Shown: positions 28,227 to 37,838 of the stretch, piece by piece
How positions within the stretch are numbered: position 1 is the first letter of the stretch
Layout of the letters: each line of letters opens with the position of its first letter
From: Acinetobacter tjernbergiae DSM 14971 = CIP 107465
Lineage (GTDB): Bacteria > Pseudomonadota > Gammaproteobacteria > Pseudomonadales > Moraxellaceae
Direction of reading: 5' to 3'
Assembly: GCF_000374425.1 (NCBI RefSeq)
Contig: NZ_KB894380.1
Coordinates: forward strand, 1 to 57,003
DNA: 57,003 bases
The notes under the pieces: generated by a model
Databases searched by the model: none
What the model was told of the DNA's origin: nothing
The model's input: only the letters and a program-made list of their open reading frames with translations
Position numbers and translations under genes: made by a program

Positions 28227-28910
28227 TCATTTTGTTTCTAAGGCTTTGCGCAAGTATAGATCGAGATCATCCTGACGCAATAGCCATTGAATATAGTCAG
28301 CAGGAAGATCTTGGATGGCTGTGCCTTTATGTTTACCAAAGGTGATACTTTTTGGAATGCGAGCTTCTTCAGAGGCAATATAAAGCTGTTCAATATTTTG
28401 AATATTCAATTGATGAATAATATGCATCAAGATATTGGCAGTAAGAATAATGTCTGCATCTGCTCGATGTGCACCTTTAAGCATGTCTCGTGCCTTATCA
28501 CTACCTTTAGAAATTAAATAGATTAAGGCTGAAATATTATGTGCTTCAGCATTTTCCCAAACACGACGAGCAAGTGCTAACGTGCAAATCGGTTTTAATT
28601 TTGAGGTATCGACACCACATTTTTCGATCGCGGTAATATCATAATCAACATTATGTCCAATAATGTAAGTGGTTTGTTCAGGGAGTTGAAATTCATTATA
28701 AAAGGGTTGATCAATCAAATCTGATTCTAAAATATGATGGACTGCCATCGCAGCATAAGAGATAGGCTGTCCAACTTGATAGAGTTGATCAAAAATTTGT
28801 TTTTTATCTAGGCTTAATTTTCCATTTTCTATATGGATAGGTGCGTAGGCAATTTCAATTGGCAAACCATTCAAAGTATGGGTTTCTGTATCTAAGATAA
28901 TGGCTTGCAT
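28227..28910 (-). CDS. DEDDh 3'-5' exonuclease, ExoX-like
   Basis: Exonuclease of the DnaQ superfamily, 227 residues. ExoI motif DTETHTLNG occurs at the N-terminus, ExoII GHNVDYDITAIE near 95, and ExoIII HRADADIILTANIL near 150 with the DEDDh histidine. This resembles E. coli exodeoxyribonuclease X. A C-terminal extension (about 190-225) carries FGKHKGTAIQDLPADYIQWL, the DUF3820 module often appended to such nucleases. AGGAT lies upstream of the ATG. Likely role in DNA repair or turnover, by family. Confidence 0.87.
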   Translation of the reverse strand: MQAIILDTETHTLNGLPIEIAYAPIHIENGKLSLDKKQIFDQLYQVGQPISYAAMAVHHILESDLIDQPFYNEFQLPEQTTYIIGHNVDYDITAIEKCGVDTSKLKPICTLALARRVWENAEAHNISALIYLISKGSDKARDMLKGAHRADADIILTANILMHIIHQLNIQNIEQLYIASEEARIPKSITFGKHKGTAIQDLPADYIQWLLRQDDLDLYLRKALETK

Positions 28911-29175
28911 AGCATGAATCCTAATAGCGTAGAGATAAGTTTGATGGTTGATTATCTTACAAGAAATTAACGATCAGCTGTGTTTAATCATCGTTAGAGA
29001 GGCTGGATTTTGAAGAATTCAGTCAAGCATTGGATAAATAAAATGCAAAAATAAAGGAATATAAAAAAATACTTGAAACAATTTTGTAATAGGCGTAATT
29101 CTTGTGAATGTAGTTGCCTTAGAAAAATAACATCTAAGGATAAAATGAAAAATAAAATAGTTAAGGAAAAACTAT

Positions 29176-30453
29176 ATGAATATGAAATTATTAACGGTTG
29201 CGATGCTGAGCTCAAGCCTATTGTTGACAGCTTGTGGTGGCGATGATAATGGAACTACAGTATTTGTTCCAAAACCTGAAATCCCTGAAAATAATATTAA
29301 GGATCCTGTGGTGGGGATGCCTAAAAACTATGAACTAGATGGTATGGCTGCTGCTTCATCTGATAGTGTTGTGATGACTTATAAGATGTTAGGTGTTAAT
29401 AATAAAGAAGTACTAGCAACAGCACTTGTATTTACGCCACCTGCTTCAGTTCCTCAACCTGTAAATGGTTGGCCAATTGTGGTTTGGGCACATGGTACGA
29501 CGGGTGTTGCTGATCAATGTGCCCCAAGTCGCCAAGGTTTGGGCGGTAATGAATTTTTATTGAAAGCGCTGTTAGCTTCTGGGTATGTCGTTGTTGCCCC
29601 TGATTATGAAGGACTAGGTGAACCAAGTGAGCAAGACGCTCATCCCTTCCTGAATGTCAAAAGTGAAGCGTATTCAATTACCGATGCCGTTGTCGCTACA
29701 CGTGCGTATTTAACCAGTTTAAATAAAAAGACCAATGGGCAATGGCTTGCTGTTGGGCATTCTCAAGGTGGGCAAGCTGTACTTGGTGCTGCGCAATATG
29801 CAAGCCGCGCAAAATTAGACTATAAAGGTACGGTTGCCGTGGCACCTGCATCTAATCTTGCCTTAATTTTGGCTGGAGGGGAAAATCAAGCGAATAATGA
29901 ACCGGATCCAATCAAGAAAATCAACATTTTAGCACCTCTTGATACATTTACAGCATTAATTACGGCGGGTTTACGAAATCAGTATCCAAATTTAAAGTTT
30001 ACTGATGTATTTAATTCACCAACTGATTTAATTGCAGCAACAGCCGAGACTTCTTCACAAAACGCTGTATGTTATCAGGCACTGGGTCAAAATCTTGGTA
30101 ATGCAATGGGGGCTTATTTAAATGCAAATAAAACATTGGAGGGCTACCCTCGTACTAAGACTAATTTTATGTCTATCCCAAGCATTAATAGCTTTTTAAC
30201 TACCAGTTCTCAGCCGTTACAGAAAAAGGTAACAACACCAATTATTATTTATCAGGGTATTCTAGATCAAACTGTACCTAAACAAATTACAGATTTTCTA
30301 GTCAGTTCAGCTCAATCTGTTGGAACTGTAATCCCAAGTTCTAATTACAGAGTAGGAGAATGGGATCACACAACTGCTTATTCTTCAAATATTGGTAATA
30401 TTGTTCAAGATGTCAATGTACTTATGCCATCAAACCAAATCGTTAAACAATAA
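29176..30453 (+). CDS. Lipoprotein alpha/beta hydrolase (secretory lipase-like)
   Basis: Predicted outer-membrane or periplasmic lipoprotein of 425 residues with lipobox LLTAC (Cys about 20). The hydrolase domain shows the oxyanion region VVWAHGTTGVADQCAP, the nucleophile GHSQGGQA near 195, a likely acid in YQGILDQTVP and the histidine in EWDHTTAY. This layout resembles the fungal/bacterial secretory lipase (LIP) family. AAGGAAA lies about 8 bases before the ATG. It is monocistronic. The substrate is not known. Confidence 0.85.
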   Translation: MNMKLLTVAMLSSSLLLTACGGDDNGTTVFVPKPEIPENNIKDPVVGMPKNYELDGMAAASSDSVVMTYKMLGVNNKEVLATALVFTPPASVPQPVNGWPIVVWAHGTTGVADQCAPSRQGLGGNEFLLKALLASGYVVVAPDYEGLGEPSEQDAHPFLNVKSEAYSITDAVVATRAYLTSLNKKTNGQWLAVGHSQGGQAVLGAAQYASRAKLDYKGTVAVAPASNLALILAGGENQANNEPDPIKKINILAPLDTFTALITAGLRNQYPNLKFTDVFNSPTDLIAATAETSSQNAVCYQALGQNLGNAMGAYLNANKTLEGYPRTKTNFMSIPSINSFLTTSSQPLQKKVTTPIIIYQGILDQTVPKQITDFLVSSAQSVGTVIPSSNYRVGEWDHTTAYSSNIGNIVQDVNVLMPSNQIVKQ

Positions 30454-30632
30454 GCAGTGAGATGTAGCCCAATTTCTATATTTTGGAGATTGGGCTTTGC
30501 AAGTCTCAGCGAAAAGTTTGGCGTTGTATAAAAATAATGGAGTGCTTTGGGATAAAAGAGCAACAGATATACCAGATGAACAAAATTCACGAATAATTAA
30601 ATAAATATCAATCTCTGTAACAGTAAACTTCA

Positions 30633-30641
30633 TGCTATAAT
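30633..30641 (+). promoter_or_regulatory. Extended -10 promoter before glyA
   Basis: TGCTATAAT, a perfect -10 hexamer with an extended TGn element, lies 54 bp before the glyA start. No good -35 is visible at the usual spacing. Confidence 0.55.
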
Positions 30642-30694
30642 TCGCACCAATCTTTAGCACGGCTTAAAAGCCCTAATTTATAGGACCCCCGCTA

Positions 30695-31951
30695 ATGTTT
30701 GCCAATATTTCTATTGCTGAATTTGATCCAGAATTAGCTCAAGCGATTGTTTCAGAAGGCGATCGCCAAGAAGCACATATTGAGTTAATTGCTTCTGAAA
30801 ACTATTGTTCACCAGCTGTAATGGAAGCACAAGGCTCAAAACTTACAAACAAATATGCAGAAGGCTATCCTGGCAAACGCTATTATGGCGGTTGTGAATA
30901 TGTTGATGTTGTTGAGCAACTTGCAATTGACCGTGCAAAAGAGTTGTTTGGTGCAGATTATGCAAACGTACAACCACATGCGGGTTCACAAGCAAACTCT
31001 GCTGTTTATCTAGCGCTTCTTAACCCAGGCGATACTGTACTAGGTATGAGTTTGGCTCACGGTGGTCACTTGACTCACGGTGCTAAAGTTAGCTTCTCTG
31101 GTAAAACTTATAACGCAGTTCAGTACGGTTTAAACCCTGAAACGGGCGAAATTGATTACGAAGAAGTTGAACGTTTAGCTTTAGAACATAAGCCACGTAT
31201 GATCGTTGCAGGTTTCTCTGCGTATAGCCGTGTTGTTGATTGGCAACGTTTCCGTGATATCGCTGACCAAGTAGGTGCTTACTTATTTGTTGATATGGCG
31301 CATGTTGCTGGTTTAGTTGCTGCTGGTGTTTATCCAAACCCAGTTCAAATTGCTGACGTAACGACAACAACGACTCATAAGACACTTCGTGGTCCACGTT
31401 CTGGTTTAATTCTTGCGAAAGCAAATGAAGAAATCGAGAAAAAGCTGCAATCAGCTGTTTTCCCTGGTAACCAAGGTGGTCCTTTAATGCATGCGATTGC
31501 TGCTAAAGCAATTTGCTTTAAAGAAGCAATGGCTCCTGAATATAAAGAATACCAACAACAAGTTGTTAAAAATGCACAAGCAATGGCAGAAGTGTTTCTT
31601 GCTCGTGGTTACGACGTTGTTTCTGGTGGTACAGACAACCATTTATTCTTATTGTCTTTAATTAAGCAAGAAGATGTTACTGGTAAAGATGCTGATGCAT
31701 GGTTAGGCGCTGCTCATATTACAGTAAACAAAAATGCTGTTCCTAATGATCCACGTTCTCCATTTGTGACTTCTGGTATCCGTATCGGTACGCCTGCTGT
31801 GACCACTCGTGGTTTTGGTGAAGCTGAAGTGCGTGAGCTAGCAGGTTGGATTGCTGACATTATTGATAGCAAAGGTAATGAACAAGTTATCGCTGATGTG
31901 AAAGCTAAAGTTGCAACTGTTTGTGCAAAATTCCCAGTATATGCAAACTAA
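30695..31951 (+). CDS. glyA: Serine hydroxymethyltransferase
   Basis: PLP enzyme converting serine and tetrahydrofolate to glycine and 5,10-methylene-tetrahydrofolate. It has 418 residues, the usual length. The PLP lysine is in [14 protein letters not shown]. Other diagnostic stretches are [31 protein letters not shown] and [12 protein letters not shown]. Codon use is smoother than in its neighbours, as expected for a highly expressed gene. It is followed by its own terminator. Confidence 0.98.
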   Translation: MFANISIAEFDPELAQAIVSEGDRQEAHIELIASENYCSPAVMEAQGSKLTNKYAEGYPGKRYYGGCEYVDVVEQLAIDRAKELFGADYANVQPHAGSQANSAVYLALLNPGDTVLGMSLAHGGHLTHGAKVSFSGKTYNAVQYGLNPETGEIDYEEVERLALEHKPRMIVAGFSAYSRVVDWQRFRDIADQVGAYLFVDMAHVAGLVAAGVYPNPVQIADVTTTTTHKTLRGPRSGLILAKANEEIEKKLQSAVFPGNQGGPLMHAIAAKAICFKEAMAPEYKEYQQQVVKNAQAMAEVFLARGYDVVSGGTDNHLFLLSLIKQEDVTGKDADAWLGAAHITVNKNAVPNDPRSPFVTSGIRIGTPAVTTRGFGEAEVRELAGWIADIIDSKGNEQVIADVKAKVATVCAKFPVYAN

Positions 31952-31962
31952 TTTGTATATAT

Positions 31963-31988
31963 AAAAAAGCGCCGTAAGGCGCTTTTTT
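31963..31988 (+). terminator. Rho-independent terminator after glyA
   Basis: AAAAAAGCGCC pairs with GGCGCTTTTTT around GTAA, 12 bp after the stop codon. Confidence 0.92.
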
Positions 31989-32007
31989 TATACTTATAAT
32001 TTTGTTT

Positions 32008-32256
32008 CTAAATAATTTTTAAGCTATTAAACTTTGCTAAGAGTTCCATTTGAGTTTCGGTATGTTGAGGATCAAGCTGAATACAGTCAATTGGGCAAAC
32101 GGCTAAACAGGTTGGGGCATCGTAAAAGCCAATACATTCGGTACAACGTAATGGGTCAATTTCGTAAATCTTGGCACCTTCATAGATCGCTTGATTTGGA
32201 CATTCAGCTAAGCACATATCACAATTGATACAGGCTGTTGTAATCAAGAGCGCCAT
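32008..32256 (-). CDS. YfhL-type 2x[4Fe-4S] ferredoxin
   Basis: Ferredoxin of 82 residues with two cluster motifs, CINCDMCLAECP and CTECIGFYDAPTCLAVCP. The longer spacing in the second is typical of the YfhL/Allochromatium group. The start codon lies one base after the stop of the upstream U32-family gene (TAA-T-ATG), so the two are translationally coupled. It probably supplies electrons or clusters to that enzyme, an inference from context. Confidence 0.92.
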   Translation of the reverse strand: MALLITTACINCDMCLAECPNQAIYEGAKIYEIDPLRCTECIGFYDAPTCLAVCPIDCIQLDPQHTETQMELLAKFNSLKII

Positions 32257-32257
32257 A

Positions 32258-33622
32258 TTAATCTGCCGAATATGCGAGAGTACCAGTTTTTAACTGTGCT
32301 TTTGCATGTGGAAGATTACGAATTAAAAGTGCATACCCAATGTCGATCTCTTGTGACAGTGGAATTTCCACAATATGCCCTGAGCCTTTTGCATTGTCGA
32401 TTGGATGACCTTTTAGATCACGCATTTCAGTTAAAGTAAAAGTGAGATTACCTTTGGGTGTCATGAGTTCGAGTGAGTCACCAATCAAAAAGCGGTTTTT
32501 AACTTCGATACGTACGTAATCACCATTTCGCCCAATCACTTCGCCACAAAATTGCTGATAGTCAAAATGCGATGAGCCATCTTCATAAGTTTGATAATCA
32601 CTATGTACATGTCGGCGTAAGAAGCCTTCGGTATAACCACGATTTGCTAAACCTTCTAGCTGATGTATTAAATTCGAGTCAAACGGTTGACCAGATAAGG
32701 CATCATCGATTGCCTTACGATAAATTTGCGCTGTTCTTGCACAATAAAAATAGGATTTTGTACGTCCCTCAATTTTAAGTGAGGCAATGCCCATATTTGT
32801 GAGTCGATCAACATGTTGAATAGCACGTAAGTCTTTTGAGTTCATGAAATAAGTACCATGTTCATCTTCTTCTGCTGCGAACATTTCCTCATCATTGCGT
32901 TGTACTAAGGCAGTTTGGATAGCATCCATTTTATCGCCGTCAGAACAGCATTTGTTTGATTCTTCTATCTGCTGAACAGGAACTACGTCGCCATTAGCAT
33001 CTTCTTGTGCTTCGTGAATTTTATATTCCCAACGACAGGCATTGGTACATGCACCTTGATTGGCATCACGTTTATTCATATATCCAGAAAGTAGGCATCG
33101 ACCTGAATATGCCATGCATAATGCGCCGTGTACAAAAACTTCGAGTTCAATTTCTGGTACATTCTTCTGGATTTCTTCAATTTCTTCTAATGCGAGTTCA
33201 CGAGAAAGAATGACTCGGCTTAAACCATAATCTTTCCAGAACTTAACTGTTGCCCAATTAATTGCATTCGCTTGTACGGAGAGATGAATCTGCATCTGTG
33301 GAAAATGTTCGCGAACCATCATAATTAAGCCAGGGTCCGACATAATTAATGCATCAGGTTGCATTGCAATAATTGGCTCTATATCACGAATAAAATTTTT
33401 AAGTTTGCTGTTATGTGGTTGAATATTGGCAACGACATAAAATTTTTTACCTAAAGCGTGTGCTTCATCAATCCCGATTTTTAAGTTTTCATGATTAAAT
33501 TCATTATTGCGCACACGTAGACTGTAACGAGGTTGCCCTGCATAGACGGCATCAGCACCATAAGCAAAGGCATAACGCATATTTTTAAGTGAGCCAGCAG
33601 GAGAGAGTAATTCAGTATTCAT
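32258..33622 (-). CDS. trhP: Peptidase U32-family tRNA hydroxylation protein TrhP (YegQ)
   Basis: Closely follows E. coli YegQ/TrhP, which makes 5-hydroxyuridine at tRNA position 34 from prephenate. It has 454 residues from MNTELLSPAG; an ATG 18 bases further upstream is possible. Conserved features are YGADAVYAGQPRYSLRVRNN, the U32 signature EVFVHGALCMAYSGRCLLSG (20 residues) and cysteines in GACTNACRWEY. A C-terminal beta domain starts near 370. The coupled ferredoxin gene downstream suggests an iron-sulfur electron donor. Confidence 0.92.
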   Translation of the reverse strand: MNTELLSPAGSLKNMRYAFAYGADAVYAGQPRYSLRVRNNEFNHENLKIGIDEAHALGKKFYVVANIQPHNSKLKNFIRDIEPIIAMQPDALIMSDPGLIMMVREHFPQMQIHLSVQANAINWATVKFWKDYGLSRVILSRELALEEIEEIQKNVPEIELEVFVHGALCMAYSGRCLLSGYMNKRDANQGACTNACRWEYKIHEAQEDANGDVVPVQQIEESNKCCSDGDKMDAIQTALVQRNDEEMFAAEEDEHGTYFMNSKDLRAIQHVDRLTNMGIASLKIEGRTKSYFYCARTAQIYRKAIDDALSGQPFDSNLIHQLEGLANRGYTEGFLRRHVHSDYQTYEDGSSHFDYQQFCGEVIGRNGDYVRIEVKNRFLIGDSLELMTPKGNLTFTLTEMRDLKGHPIDNAKGSGHIVEIPLSQEIDIGYALLIRNLPHAKAQLKTGTLAYSAD

Positions 33623-33728
33623 GATGCAAAGTAAAGGCATATAAAAAATATGGAATTATTTTAAAAATATAATTATCAGGATTCAACCTAGTATTTTGCT
33701 CGGGATTGTCGCTATTTATATTCAACAT

Positions 33729-33754
33729 AAAAAAGCACCCGTAGGTGCTTTTTT
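33729..33754 (-). terminator. Rho-independent terminator after the glycine-zipper gene
   Basis: AAAAAAGCACC pairs with GGTGCTTTTTT around CGTA and can serve both strands. It lies directly past the minus-strand stop at 33758. Confidence 0.85.
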
Positions 33755-33757
33755 GAA

Positions 33758-34186
33758 TTAGTGATGACGATGCTTTCTTTTTTTCTTATACTTTTTCGAT
33801 TGATAATTGTCATAGTCACGATCTTGACCAACTTTACGACCTAAAGCTGCACCGCCCGCTGCACCAGCTGCTGCTCCGATATATCCACCAGTCGTTCCAC
33901 CTACATTTTTACCAACGGTATAGCCACCAACACCACCTAGACCACCACCAATTGCGGCTTCAGTACGAGTACGCTTGCTACTTGCAGCAGCTGCGCCACC
34001 CGCACCACCAACAGCAGAGCCAATCATCGCACCATTATTACCACCAATTTCTTTACCAATTGCTGTACCAACAACACTACCTAAAGCAGAAGTCGCTGCA
34101 ACACGTGTTGCATTATCAGCATACACGCTGGTTGCTAAAGTTGAACTTGCTAAAATTGCGCTCAATAAGAAAATATTCGCTTTCAT
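33758..34186 (-). CDS. Exported glycine-zipper protein
   Basis: Protein of 142 residues from ATG 34186 (GGAG 7 bases upstream). A Sec signal ends near SVYA before DNATRVA. Three glycine-zipper segments follow (GSVVGTAIGKEIGG, GGGLGGVGGYTVGKNVGG, GYIGAAAGAAGGAALG), then a very basic tail KKYKKKRKHRHH. Such proteins insert in or span the outer membrane. The exact role is unknown. Confidence 0.82.
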   Translation of the reverse strand: MKANIFLLSAILASSTLATSVYADNATRVAATSALGSVVGTAIGKEIGGNNGAMIGSAVGGAGGAAAASSKRTRTEAAIGGGLGGVGGYTVGKNVGGTTGGYIGAAAGAAGGAALGRKVGQDRDYDNYQSKKYKKKRKHRHH

Positions 34187-34450
34187 TTTGACTCCATGTT
34201 CCCAGTAATGGGACATCATTTTTAATGACTGCAAATGTAACAAAGTTTGAGAAAGAAAATGTGGAGATGGCGAGAGAAATTATTACTACTTAGTGAGAGG
34301 AATGTAGTGTTTTGTTAATATGGAATTAACAAAATGTGAAATAAATTTTAATAACTAATAAGATGGTATACCTCTTCACAAGAAAGAGGTTTGAATAATA
34401 AGCACGCTTTAATTGATTAAAATTCATCTAATTGAATTTTCTTACTTAAT

Positions 34451-34891
34451 CTAGTCTTCTCGTTTATTTTGGCTAGAGTCTGCCTCTTGTTGAAGACGTA
34501 GATGATCTAAATCACGAATGTTTTTCTGAGTCGCTGTGACGCCAAATAAACTGAGTAAGAAGGACATAATGTAGTAACCTTTTTCACTCAAAGTAAGTGT
34601 AGCGTTGGTTAAACTAAATAGTAATAATCCAATGCAAATTCCGACTGATGCCCAACACAGTGCAACATAAATCATGGTGACTGGTATTTCTTCTAATTGA
34701 TCTCGTAAAGTCTTTTGTAGTGAGATCGTAGAAAAGAGTCCATACAATAGAATGATCAAATAATAGCCTTTTTCATGTAGAGGCATTTCTGCATTCCACA
34801 ATCCAATCATAAAACCAACAACACCAATAAAGACTGCAAGCCAGCTTGCTGCTGTGAAGGCGAGTGTAGGGCGATTTATTAAATTACTCAT
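34451..34891 (-). CDS. YiaA/YiaB-family inner membrane protein
   Basis: Protein of 146 residues with four membrane segments arranged as two copies of the YiaAB two-helix domain. Each copy ends with a similar turn (EKGYYLIILLYGLFS and EKGYYIMSFLLSLFG, each followed by QK-x-(I/L)-RD). AGGAT lies before the ATG. Function unknown. No operon partner. Confidence 0.88.
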   Translation of the reverse strand: MSNLINRPTLAFTAASWLAVFIGVVGFMIGLWNAEMPLHEKGYYLIILLYGLFSTISLQKTLRDQLEEIPVTMIYVALCWASVGICIGLLLFSLTNATLTLSEKGYYIMSFLLSLFGVTATQKNIRDLDHLRLQQEADSSQNKRED

Positions 34892-35139
34892 GATTTATCC
34901 TATTGTTTTATCATTCTAATTTATCTTTGATTATTTATATCGAAGCTCAGGTACGAGAACAACCCATACACACTAAAAAACGAAAAATTTGTGATGAAAT
35001 AATAGGGGATTGGTAAGTTACCTAGTTTCTCTATGTCTTTTAAGCCTTAGAATCTGTAAACTATGCGCAATTTTTTGATTTTGCTCGTGCTTCATTATTT
35101 TGATCAGCACTGAGTCTTTAGTTTTGAGATATTCCGCCC

Positions 35140-36228
35140 ATGAAAGCATCACTCCGTTTAAGACTGGATCAACTTTGTGATCGTCACGAAGAGCTGACCG
35201 CATTACTTGCTGATGTAGAAGTGATTTCGGACAATAAACGTTTTCGTAAATTGTCTCGTGAGCATAATGATTTAACTGAAATCACTGAGGTCTGGGGGAA
35301 ATATCGTCAAGCAGAAGCAGATATCGAAACTGCTGAAACGATGAAATCAGACCCTGATTTCAAAGAGATGGCTGAGGAAGAAATCAAAGAAAATAAAGCA
35401 CTTTTGGTTGCGCTTGAAGAGCAATTAAATGTGTTGATGATTCCTAAAGATCCAAATGATGCCAATGCAGCTTACCTTGAAATTCGTGCAGGTACAGGTG
35501 GTGATGAAGCCGCGATTTTCTCCGGTGATTTATTCCGTATGTATAGCAAATATGCTGAAACACAAAGTTGGCGTATTGAAGTACTGTCTGAGAATGAGGG
35601 TGAACATGGCGGTTATAAAGAAGTGATTTGCCGTGTAGATGGTGATGGTGTTTATGGTCGTTTGAAGTTTGAAAGTGGCGCACACCGTGTACAACGTGTG
35701 CCTGCAACAGAATCACAAGGTCGTGTTCATACTTCGGCTTGTACCGTCGCTATTTTGCCTGAAGTCGATGTAGATACCACAGTCGAAATTAATCCTGCCG
35801 ATCTGCGTATTGATACCTATCGTGCATCAGGTGCAGGTGGTCAGCACATTAACAAAACCGATTCTGCGGTACGTATTACCCATATTCCATCGGGTGTGGT
35901 GGTGGAATGTCAGGAAGAACGTTCACAGCATAAGAACAAAGCCAAAGCGATGGCTTTGTTAGTGTCACGTTTAGAAAATGCGAAACGTGCTGCGGCTGAT
36001 GCAGCAACTTCAGAAATGCGCCGTGATTTAGTCGGTTCAGGTGATCGTTCTGAACGTATTCGTACCTATAATTATCCGCAAGGTCGTATGACGGATCACC
36101 GTATCAACCTGACTTTATATAAGTTGGATGCGATTATGGAAGGTGATTTAACTGAATTGCTAGATAGTTTACATCGTGAATATCAAGCAGATCAGTTGGC
36201 GATGCTGGCACAGGAAAATGGCGGCTAA
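35140..36228 (+). CDS. prfA: Peptide chain release factor 1
   Basis: Class I release factor decoding UAA and UAG, 362 residues. The catalytic GGQ motif is in [17 protein letters not shown], where PrmC methylates the glutamine. The expected PxT-type anticodon motif region ([14 protein letters not shown]) is also present. The ribosome site is weak. The stop codon overlaps the start of prmC (TAATG), so the modifying enzyme is translationally coupled to its substrate. Confidence 0.98.
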   Translation: MKASLRLRLDQLCDRHEELTALLADVEVISDNKRFRKLSREHNDLTEITEVWGKYRQAEADIETAETMKSDPDFKEMAEEEIKENKALLVALEEQLNVLMIPKDPNDANAAYLEIRAGTGGDEAAIFSGDLFRMYSKYAETQSWRIEVLSENEGEHGGYKEVICRVDGDGVYGRLKFESGAHRVQRVPATESQGRVHTSACTVAILPEVDVDTTVEINPADLRIDTYRASGAGGQHINKTDSAVRITHIPSGVVVECQEERSQHKNKAKAMALLVSRLENAKRAAADAATSEMRRDLVGSGDRSERIRTYNYPQGRMTDHRINLTLYKLDAIMEGDLTELLDSLHREYQADQLAMLAQENGG

Positions 36229-37046
36229 TGAATATTGCTCAAGCATTAGAGATCAAAGGTGAAATTGATAGTTATGAACGTCAAGAAGCGGCATGGCTAC
36301 TTGAACATCTTCTAGGTATCAATGCTTTAGAACTCAAATTAAGACTTGAGCAAGAGTTGACTCAAATACAGGAACAGGCTTTTTTAGAAGGGCTTGCGCG
36401 TATTGAACAGGGCGAACCATTGGCTTATGTCACTGGTTCACAACCGTTTTGGACGCTCGATTTAAAAGTGACACATGACACTTTAGTGCCACGTCCAGAT
36501 ACCGAAATTTTGGTAGAAACGGTGCTCAAACTGCCGCTCGATCAACACGCGAATATTGTGGATTTAGGCACAGGAACAGGCGCAATTGCTTTGGCGCTCG
36601 CAAGTGAGCGTCCGCAATGGCAAGTCACTGCAACTGATATATACGCACCAACTTTAGACGTGGCGCAGGACAATGCAGTTCGACACGGGCTGATGCAAGT
36701 GAAGTTCGCTTGTGGGGCTTGGTTTGAAGCTTTAGAGCAACAACAATTTGATCTGATTGTCTCGAATCCGCCGTATATTGATCCTGACGATGTACATATG
36801 CAAAAGCTCAAGTCTGAACCTGAGCGCGCATTGATTGCAGATAAGCAGGGGATGGCAGATATTGAAACCATTATTACTCAAGGGAAAGACTGGCTCAAAC
36901 CAAATGGCTGGATTGTGCTTGAGCATGGTTATGATCAGGGGCAATTGGTACGTGAAATCTTTGAGCGGTTAGGTTTTGAACGGGTTCAAACCATCAAAGA
37001 TTATGGTGGTAATGATCGTGTCAGCCTAGGGCAAAAGCGGGCTTAA
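36228..37046 (+). CDS. prmC: Release factor glutamine methyltransferase
   Basis: SAM-dependent enzyme methylating the GGQ glutamine of RF1 and RF2, 272 residues. The SAM motif is VDLGTGTGAIALALA and the catalytic NPPY motif is in VSNPPYIDPDD. An N-terminal helical substrate-binding domain covers residues 1-75. Overlaps prfA by one base. The 3' end overlaps the convergent PaiB-like gene by 4 bp. Confidence 0.97.
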   Translation: MNIAQALEIKGEIDSYERQEAAWLLEHLLGINALELKLRLEQELTQIQEQAFLEGLARIEQGEPLAYVTGSQPFWTLDLKVTHDTLVPRPDTEILVETVLKLPLDQHANIVDLGTGTGAIALALASERPQWQVTATDIYAPTLDVAQDNAVRHGLMQVKFACGAWFEALEQQQFDLIVSNPPYIDPDDVHMQKLKSEPERALIADKQGMADIETIITQGKDWLKPNGWIVLEHGYDQGQLVREIFERLGFERVQTIKDYGGNDRVSLGQKRA

Positions 37047-37676
37047 TCCTCAATATATTGCTCTACGGTATTGGCCAAACTGTGATTACCTTGTTGTTGC
37101 AGTCCGTCGACAACACCTAATGCATCTATTTTTTCTCGATTTTGGCTCAGTTTAAATTTGCCTGTAGTGTGTGAAATCTGAATTTCAATCCCGACGATGT
37201 TTTTTAGCTCTTGAGCAATGTATTCACTTGGTGCATCCGACATTTTCCATGGTGTTTCTTGTTTAGCTTCATGGGTGCGGGTGAGTTTAGCCAAAATGCC
37301 ACGTAATGCTTTTTCATCTGTTAAGAAAGTAATCGTTCCTTTAACGTGAACCACTTGATAGTTCCATGTTGGTACATGCTGATGGTGTTGCTGTTTACTT
37401 GGATACCAGTTTGGTGAAATATAGCCTTGCTCACCCTGAAAGATAATTAAAACTTCTGCGCCGTCTTCAATTTGAGTATGCAGAGGATTATTCTTCGCAA
37501 TATGGGCAACTAAAGTTGCGGTTTGATTGTTTTCATCAAATAATAAATGAAAGGGTAAATGATTGGCTTCCAAGCCTTCTGCACTATGACTAATCAAAGT
37601 TGCAAAGGGGGAGTCTTGAATCAGTTGGTATAATTTTTCAAGATTTTTTTTCTTCAAAAATTTCAGGTAAATACAT
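37043..37676 (-). pseudogene. PaiB-like FMN-binding protein, frameshifted near the start
   Basis: Matches the PaiB/FMN-binding split-barrel family from KNLEKLYQLIQDSPFATLIS to the C-terminus. Diagnostic stretches are LEANHLPFHLL, GYISPNWYPSK and VPTWNYQVVHVKG. The family's expected N-terminus lies in another frame: ATG at 37676 gives MYLPEIFEEKK then Ser-stop. Removing one base from the run of eight T (plus strand 37644-37651; A on the coding strand) joins it as MYLPEIFEEKNLEKLYQ. The alternative open frame extends to 37765 but encodes an unrelated leader. This is a true mutation, a slippage site or a sequence error. Confidence 0.8.
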
Positions 37677-37838
37677 GTATACGAACCTTTGAAAAGCAAA
37701 TAGAACGCTGCCTCAATTTCGCAATCTAGGTAATACATCTCGATTATGGCAGCTGAGGTCATCATACGTTGATTAGAATCTGATGTCTTGCTTATTGAGC
37801 CACGGATAATAATTGGTATTATTGTTTGGCGAACACTT

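Noticed and set aside
30453..30694. Possible riboswitch upstream of glyA
   Set aside because: The 240-bp leader region shows an extended -10 only 54 bp from the start codon, leaving no room for a folded aptamer, and no known glycine or folate aptamer core was seen.
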